Source of the DNA: Amanita rubescens
Taxonomy: Eukaryota > Basidiomycota > Agaricomycetes > Agaricales > Amanitaceae
Direction: 5' to 3'
Length of the DNA stretch: 64,000 nt
Assembly: GCA_015039365.1 (NCBI GenBank)
Contig: WION01000054.1
Location: 124,001-188,000 of the forward strand
This document shows positions 58,866-64,000 of the stretch, one piece after another. Within the stretch, counting starts at the first letter, position 1. Every line of letters starts with the position of its first letter. The notes under the pieces were generated by a model, which was not told where the DNA came from, did not search any database, and saw only the letters and a program-made list of their open reading frames with translations. A program made the position numbers and the translations under genes.

Positions 58866-59442
58866 TCACGTAACAGTAATCCTCTTTGGCGCCATCTCAG
58901 CTCCCGCCTTGGGGAACGTGACGGTCAAGATACCATCCTTCACGTTCGCCTTGACCTCGTTTTCCTACAAAACACACCGTCAGTAGTAGGCCACTTTTGA
59001 CGAGAAAGAAACAAGCCTTTACACCTTGAGGAAGCTGAAGCGTCCTCGAAAACTTGCCACACTTCCTCTCCCTAAGAGCAAACCCGCCTTCTTCGAGGTT
59101 CGCGGGCTTCTTCACCTCACCAGAAACGATGAGTCGGCCATTGTGCACCTCGATGTTGATTTGCTCCGACGTCAGACCGGGAATTTCGAACATGGCCGTG
59201 ACGCGATTATCTTTATCGTCTTCGTGGAGATCCATCCTGTTTTCGCATTAGTTAGTGTGTCGGTTGGGTACCAAAAAAAAAAAAAAAACGTGCCTCGGCC
59301 TGTAAGGCCTTTGAGTGAGAGTATCCCCGCTTTGTTCACCACCACCACCACGCCGAGTAAAGAGTTGCTCGGGTTTATTGGCTAATTCGTTCATGAAACG
59401 GTCAATCTCGTAGAAAGGTTCGTAAAACCAGCTGGTAGACAT
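58866..59442 (-). CDS. Small heat-shock protein (Hsp20 / alpha-crystallin domain)
   Basis: ATP-independent chaperone. Three exons: 59442-59294, 59236-59017 and 58964-58866. The N-terminus MSTSWFYEPFYEIDRFMNEL is typical. The alpha-crystallin domain runs from MDLHEDDKDNRVTAMFEIPGL through VHNGRLIVSGEV and ALRERKCGKFSRTLQLP to VKANVKDGILTVTFPKA (GxLTV motif); the C-terminal PKRITV supplies the I-x-V-like tail used in oligomer assembly. Intron 1 needs a GC donor (CCGAG|GCACGT). Intron 2 could use GGT|GTAAAG or AAG|GCTTGT; the latter keeps the conserved QGVKENEVKA spacing. A/T homopolymer of 16 lies inside intron 1. Confidence 0.92.
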
Positions 59443-60311
59443 GGTGTCGTGGATTCAGAGTTGTCGCGGTCTTTTTTATACTTGTTCGCATGGTTGACGT
59501 CGATGGGAGGAGTTGAGTGGTGCGACCGAGACAAAGAGTGGTGTCATGTAATAATGGCAACAGTGGCTGTGCCGGTTCGGACAAACGTTTTGAAATTGAA
59601 GAACCGCCGAGCCCGCAATGATGCGTCCGTTGAACCTGCCCATGCGGTTAACCTTGCGCTAGGTCTTCATTACCGGTCCGAGTTCTTTTGGTCTCTCTCT
59701 CAGTCTTCACTGACCACTGACCAGCTGCTTCAAGGCTTCAAGCTCAGTTCTCTCGTCGCAACCATGGCGCGTTCATGATCTTCATGTCAACTATACGGAA
59801 GTTCAACCATGAATAACGTGTACTTGCTACTACTAATATACCGCGGGTCTTTAAACTCGGTCTTCTCTTCGTCCCGCCGCTTCCGCGATACTTATATCCA
59901 GCCGACAACTCGAGACCTCCGCGCCGTTCTATATACAAAGCAACTGACTCGGTGATCGGATACATTTTCTTTCCCTAGTCGTCTGGTTACAACGTTGCCA
60001 AAAAAAACAAAATTCTTGAGTAGCCGCTAAAAACTCCTCTTGGTTTCCCTCTTTCAACTACCCTCCGCTGTCGACGGCAATTACCGATTAACAACCCTTT
60101 TTCTTATCCTCTTACGCGCCACGGTCGATCAAACCTCGCCCCCCCTCCGAGCATGCTAAATTTAGCTCCAAGGTATCATGCTGTGACCGGAAAATATAGG
60201 AGACTTTTGATAGATGATATAAACCGAGCTCTCGGAGTTTAAGGTTGTACGACGCTCCGCCTTGGCGAGGATTTTGCTTTTTGCTTTACTGGACTCTTTT
60301 TTTTTTTGCCC
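59443..60311. other. Divergent promoter region Hsp20 / P450
   Basis: 870 bp. CT-rich leader and TATA box on the P450 side; no perfect heat-shock element triplet was spotted on the Hsp20 side by eye. Confidence 0.5.
60218..60223 (+). promoter_or_regulatory. TATA box, cytochrome P450
   Basis: TATAAA 88 bp before the ATG, followed by a T-rich leader. Confidence 0.5.
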
Positions 60312-62443
60312 ATGAACTCGAACTCGCCAGACAACGTTGCGGTCGTCGTCCTCTCGGCTTTGCTCGGTCTTACTCTGGTAACAGTACTTTATAACTGCGC
60401 TCGTCGTCGTTTTGGTTTACCTCCTGGTCCCGCGCCGCGTTTCTTTTCTGGTAACACTTACCAAATTCCGGCTTCGGAACCATGGAAGGCTTACGCAAAT
60501 TGGTCACAAATTTTTGGTGAGCGTCGCGGTTGACTACTATTGTGTTTCCTTGCTCAACTGGGTTTACTTAGGAAGCCCATTGATTCACTTGCGCGTTTCT
60601 GGTAACACTATGATAGTAATCAACTCTGCTCAAGCGGCAATAGACCTTCTTGAAACTCGGTCGAACATATATTCGGATAGGCCACGGTCCCAATCATCCT
60701 CATCCTCTTCAGTCCCTTCCCAAAACACCCCTATGTCGCCGATACCCTGGATCCTGAGACCGTTCACGTGGATATTCTCTTCATGGACTCCTAGGGCCAT
60801 CTTGGGCGATCGTCCCTCGGTGTTTAGCACATCAGTCATGCATCCCAGGTTCAAAAAGTACAGAAAGCTATTGCAAACAAGCCTTAACCCGCGCGCAGTC
60901 AAAAAGTACAGAACCCTCATGGAGCAGGAACGTCTAGTGATGTTAAGGGGTATGCTGCACCACCCAGCCGATTTCTTCCAACACGTCAGGAGGTAACCGG
61001 CTCATTTCCCCTCCTATTACAGCGCTCAGCAATTGAATCGATACAGGAACGCAGGCGCAGTGATACTGAACGTTGCCTATGGCTGGCAAGTCACGAGTAA
61101 TGACGATTACTTTGTCCGCCTCATGGAAGAAGCATTTTCGATTCACAACGCCATCAACAAACCGAGCGGCTGGCTTGTCGAGTTTTTCCCTATCCGTCGG
61201 TTTTTTTTACGTACTTTGAGAGCTATTAGCCGAATATGACTGATGCCGTCCCTTCCAGTGCGTTTCCTTCCGTCTTGGTTCGCAGGTAATACATATAAAC
61301 GCCGGGCAGCTTATTTCAAAGACCGCATGTGGGATATTGATAACGTTCCGCATCGTTGGGCAAAGGAGAAGATCGTCAGTGGGGGATATGCAATTTTGAT
61401 TGAAAAGATTTTTTTTCTCTGATTGTGTCCGTTTTACAGGAATCTGGTAATTTCATACAGTCCTTCTCCTCTCAACACCTTTTACCGGAAGATGGGCACG
61501 CGATAGATGCCGAGGAAGAAGACATCATTAAATGGGCAGGTGGTGCCCTGTACTTTGGTGGTGCAGACACGGTCAGGATGGTTCAACGAACCTTTTAATA
61601 TATGACTGATTGTGGTGCAGACCGTTGCTTCGGTCTTATCCTTCATACTTCTCATGACGCTGTACCCTGATGTCCAAAAGCGTGCACAAGACGAGATCGA
61701 CCGCGTGGTCGGTAAAGATAGGCTACCCACCATCGAGGATCAAGATGAGCTCCCGTATGTGGGCGCTCTCATTAAAGAAGTGCTGCGGTTTGCTCCCGTC
61801 GCGCCCCTAGGTATGTTTCTCCGCATTCATTATCCGATGCGCCCTTATAATGAACATTTTCATAGGCCTTCCACATCGAGTGATGGAAGAAGACACATAC
61901 ATGGGTTGCCGTATTCCGCAAAGTGCGACCGTAGTCGCGAATATATGGCAAGTGTCTTTCAAGAGTCGATGAAGTTTGTAACACATGAGTTTTATCAGGG
62001 CTATCGCACACGACGAAGAAGCGTTCGATTGTCCGTACGATTTTGATCCCGATCGTTTCTTGCCCACAGGTAAACAAAGCAAGACCCTGATGGACCCTCG
62101 GAAGCTCGTGTTCGGGTATGGACGGAGAGTATGCCCAGGTGCGTCAATGCGGTATGCCTCGCGCGCATATCCTTGAACATTCGTACCCACTATTAGGCGC
62201 GCACTTTGCTGAACTTTCAATATACTTGAGCATTACCGGTATTCTGTCCATGTTTAATATAAGCAAACATGTTCAAGAGGACGGGCTAGAAATCACACCA
62301 AAGTTTGAGTTTACGACTGGGATCACAAGGTACGAATTAGAGCTGTGTTCTCTTCCTCGATGTTTGTTGACTGGCGTCGTAGTCATCCCAAGCCATTTCT
62401 ATGTCGGATAGAGCCTCGCAAGGTTGATTCATTACTTAATTGA
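60312..62443 (+). CDS. Cytochrome P450 monooxygenase
   Basis: ER-anchored haem-thiolate oxygenase. The N-terminal membrane anchor is VAVVVLSALLGLTLVTVLYN followed by the hinge RRRFGLPPGP. I-helix WAGGALYFGGADTT contains the AGxxxxGADTT oxygen-activation motif; the K-helix is KEVLRFAP (ExxR), then PYDFDPDRFLP, and the haem-binding FGYGRRVCPG with axial Cys, split from AHFAEL by an intron. The C-terminus SHPKPFLCRIEPR is typical of mushroom P450s of the CYP5144/CYP512-like clans (clan guess only). All exons join in frame over about ten introns. Substrate unknown. No other secondary-metabolism genes are next to it. Confidence 0.9.
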
Positions 62444-63307
62444 TATTTTATGTTAAGCCGTACCAATTATTAATGACCATAAATATGTTTGTATGTATGT
62501 TAGTTTGATCTTGCTAAGTTGATGTCATCACACACATAGTTATGCTGGGATTGCACATTTCAAATGAAGTACATAGGACACTGACAACTACATCAGTATC
62601 AAATCTAGAGGGTCATATGAGGTTAGCTGCTAACAATAGATGAGAGGATTTAAAAAATGTTATTTCCAAATCCCAATGTTTAATTCCTTCTCGTGATTGA
62701 TTTCAAAAACATAATTGAGCCAGGATTGTATCTACTACTGGTCAGTGGTAGATGTTATCCAGAGCAAAGTCATCATGTAGGGAACAGCAGGAGTATATGT
62801 ACCCCTGGGACTCTTCCCTGCTGCTCCCTAAAGTCATGTACCATTTCTGAATCATTACTACTCATTGATGCACATACAGAATAAAGCATTTTCAACCTAA
62901 TCTGATTGAAAATTATGTTTAGTAAACATAGGGAAAGCATTGCTTAAGATGTGCAAGGACCAATGGTATCTAACTTCTAACTGAAGCAGTCACTATGTTT
63001 TTCTATCACATATGTATGTTTGATCAGAATGACCTGGAATGCAATCATTACCTTCTGACAGCTGTGGCCCAATTTTGCCACTCAGAACATAGGGGGAGTT
63101 GCAACTTGCCCAGTTAATTCAGCTAGTCAGATCATATTTTACAGTGGTACAAATGTGAAGTGCATAGTAAGTATTGTCCCCTGCTGTCCATATCCCATTG
63201 ATTTCATTGGGTTCCAAGATTTCCCTGGAGAAAGGGTAGTGGGATGCAGTATGTATGTCACATTAACTTGACAATTTGGAAAGTAATGCATTACCCACCT
63301 CCCCTGG
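62444..63307. other. CpG-depleted AT-rich repeat-like DNA
   Basis: Abrupt shift in composition after the P450 stop. Between 62461 and 63540 I count only two CpG dinucleotides by eye, against dozens in the same length of the P450 gene, with abundant TG/CA. Typical of methylated, mutated transposon-derived sequence. No complete gene. Confidence 0.7.
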
Positions 63308-63505
63308 GGATGCTAGATTAGCCATGCTGGTAAGAGTGTCTGGGTGCTGTGATCCAAGCTTTTCTCTCCTTGCTGCCATAATCTCTACCTCCAACTTCTC
63401 TGCCTCATCCCACTTCCCCTGGTTCCAGTATGTGCATGCTAGATTACCCACGCTGGCAAGAGTATCTGGGTGCTGTAATCCAAGCTTGTCTTTCATTGTC
63501 TCCAT
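63308..63505 (-). pseudogene. Kinesin-light-chain-type TPR fragment
   Basis: 66 codons with about one and a half TPR_10/12 repeats: LGLQHPDTLASVGNLACTYW, QGKWDEAEKLEVEIM, then REKLGSQHPDTLTSMANLA. Such repeats form the C-terminal part of fungal NB-ARC/TPR proteins. The fragment stops right after NLA, where the flanks lose similarity; there is no start, no NB-ARC and no continuation, so it is a remnant captured in repeat DNA. Confidence 0.75.
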
Positions 63506-64000
63506 TGTTAAATATAGAATTATATTTATAGAATGATTAACTACTGATTGACTACAATCAATGTTACTCATATCACTCGCGTCATCCTTTATGTATGACA
63601 TAGAGATGACATCATAATGACTTCATTATGATATCATGGTGACATCATGATAGACTCATGATCACATCTTATGGTGTGCTTAGCACGCCATATCTTCTCA
63701 TCTATACTATATGCTTACACATATGTAGACACATATTTGTTACCTCTTAGTATATAAACCTGTCCTGTATCGTAGAATAGGACAATCCATTCTCTTCCTC
63801 TTACTATCACTACTACGCCGAAGGGTAGTGCTAAGATCATATCGCAATAGGTAAGCTATTGCACCTGCTCATGCTGTGGACACGCTCTCGCGTAGACCTG
63901 TCTTCTTCGTCAGGTTATGGGCCCCGCCGCCGATATTGCCAGGACCCACATCGCCGCTCGCTTGCTCGTCATCCGACATGATGTCCCACTGGTATAGTAT
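63506..64000. mobile_element. Probable transposon or LTR end, truncated by window edge
   Basis: Contains a perfect 9 bp inverted repeat (63612-63620 and 63623-63631), several GACATCATGA-like short repeats, TATATAAA-type box near 63750, and then a CpG-rich stretch from about 63890 (GGGCCCCGCCGCCG). This layout resembles an LTR with promoter followed by internal sequence, but neither LTR end nor a primer-binding site could be proven. Confidence 0.4.

Noticed and set aside
59276..59290. A16 tract as a retroposon poly-A tail
   Set aside because: It lies inside intron 1 of Hsp20 with no target duplication; a simple homopolymer is enough.
1..64000. CRISPR arrays, rRNA genes, bacterial operons or Shine-Dalgarno sites
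   Set aside because: Spliceosomal introns throughout mark nuclear fungal DNA; no regularly spaced repeat-spacer structure or rRNA sequence was seen.

Overview
The window reads as nuclear DNA of a basidiomycete, most likely an agaricomycete. Genes lie on both strands and are split by many 45-60 bp introns with GTRNGT donors and YAG acceptors. Two tRNA genes end in T-runs, one of them with an intron at position 37/38. Several proteins are mushroom-type: Hsp70-like protein, divergent G-alpha, F-box/LRR proteins and NB-ARC-type TPRs. The genus cannot be named from the sequence. Exon structures were assembled by hand from reading frame, splice motifs and family conservation, so exon edges are predictions.

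Left part (1-5.4 kb): the 3' end of a metallophosphoesterase, the tiny V-ATPase subunit e gene, a HEN1-type small-RNA methyltransferase on the minus strand, PEX11 and an intron-containing tRNA-Pro. 6-21.5 kb: four tandem GMC alcohol-oxidase genes, all plus strand, about 17 exons each. They fall into two pairs (A/B and C/D) separated by an F-box-like gene. Gene D carries a 1.6 kb repetitive insertion at the 3' end of one intron, placed so that the intron still ends in TAG and the coding frame survives. An alcohol-oxidase array beside PEX11, a peroxisome proliferation gene, suggests a C1/methoxyl-alcohol oxidation locus, although none of the four oxidases ends in a canonical PTS1.

Middle part (22-38.6 kb): an F-box/LRR gene, RFC clamp-loader subunit, an HD phosphohydrolase and ZIP zinc transporter sharing a 136 bp divergent promoter, a Nudix diphosphoinositol phosphohydrolase, a 3.5 kb stretch without recognisable genes, then a TEA-domain transcription factor tail-to-tail with TAN1 (5 bp between stop codons) and tRNA-Thr.

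Right part (39-64 kb): dense housekeeping and signalling genes: bHLH factor, G-alpha subunit lacking the switch II glutamine, transaldolase, PPIL3-type cyclophilin, actin-capping beta subunit, eIF5, a frameshifted F-box gene, a repeat-rich Lys/Pro protein with broken frame, Hsp70-like ATPase, coiled-coil protein, Hsp20 and a cytochrome P450. The last 1.5 kb switches to CpG-depleted, AT-rich repeat-like DNA with a TPR fragment.

The strongest leads for something undescribed are the intron-seated insertion in alcohol oxidase D, the 11-nt micro-exon kept in all four oxidases, and the frequency of GC-AG introns. Several one-base frameshifts on the right may be real decay or homopolymer sequencing errors.
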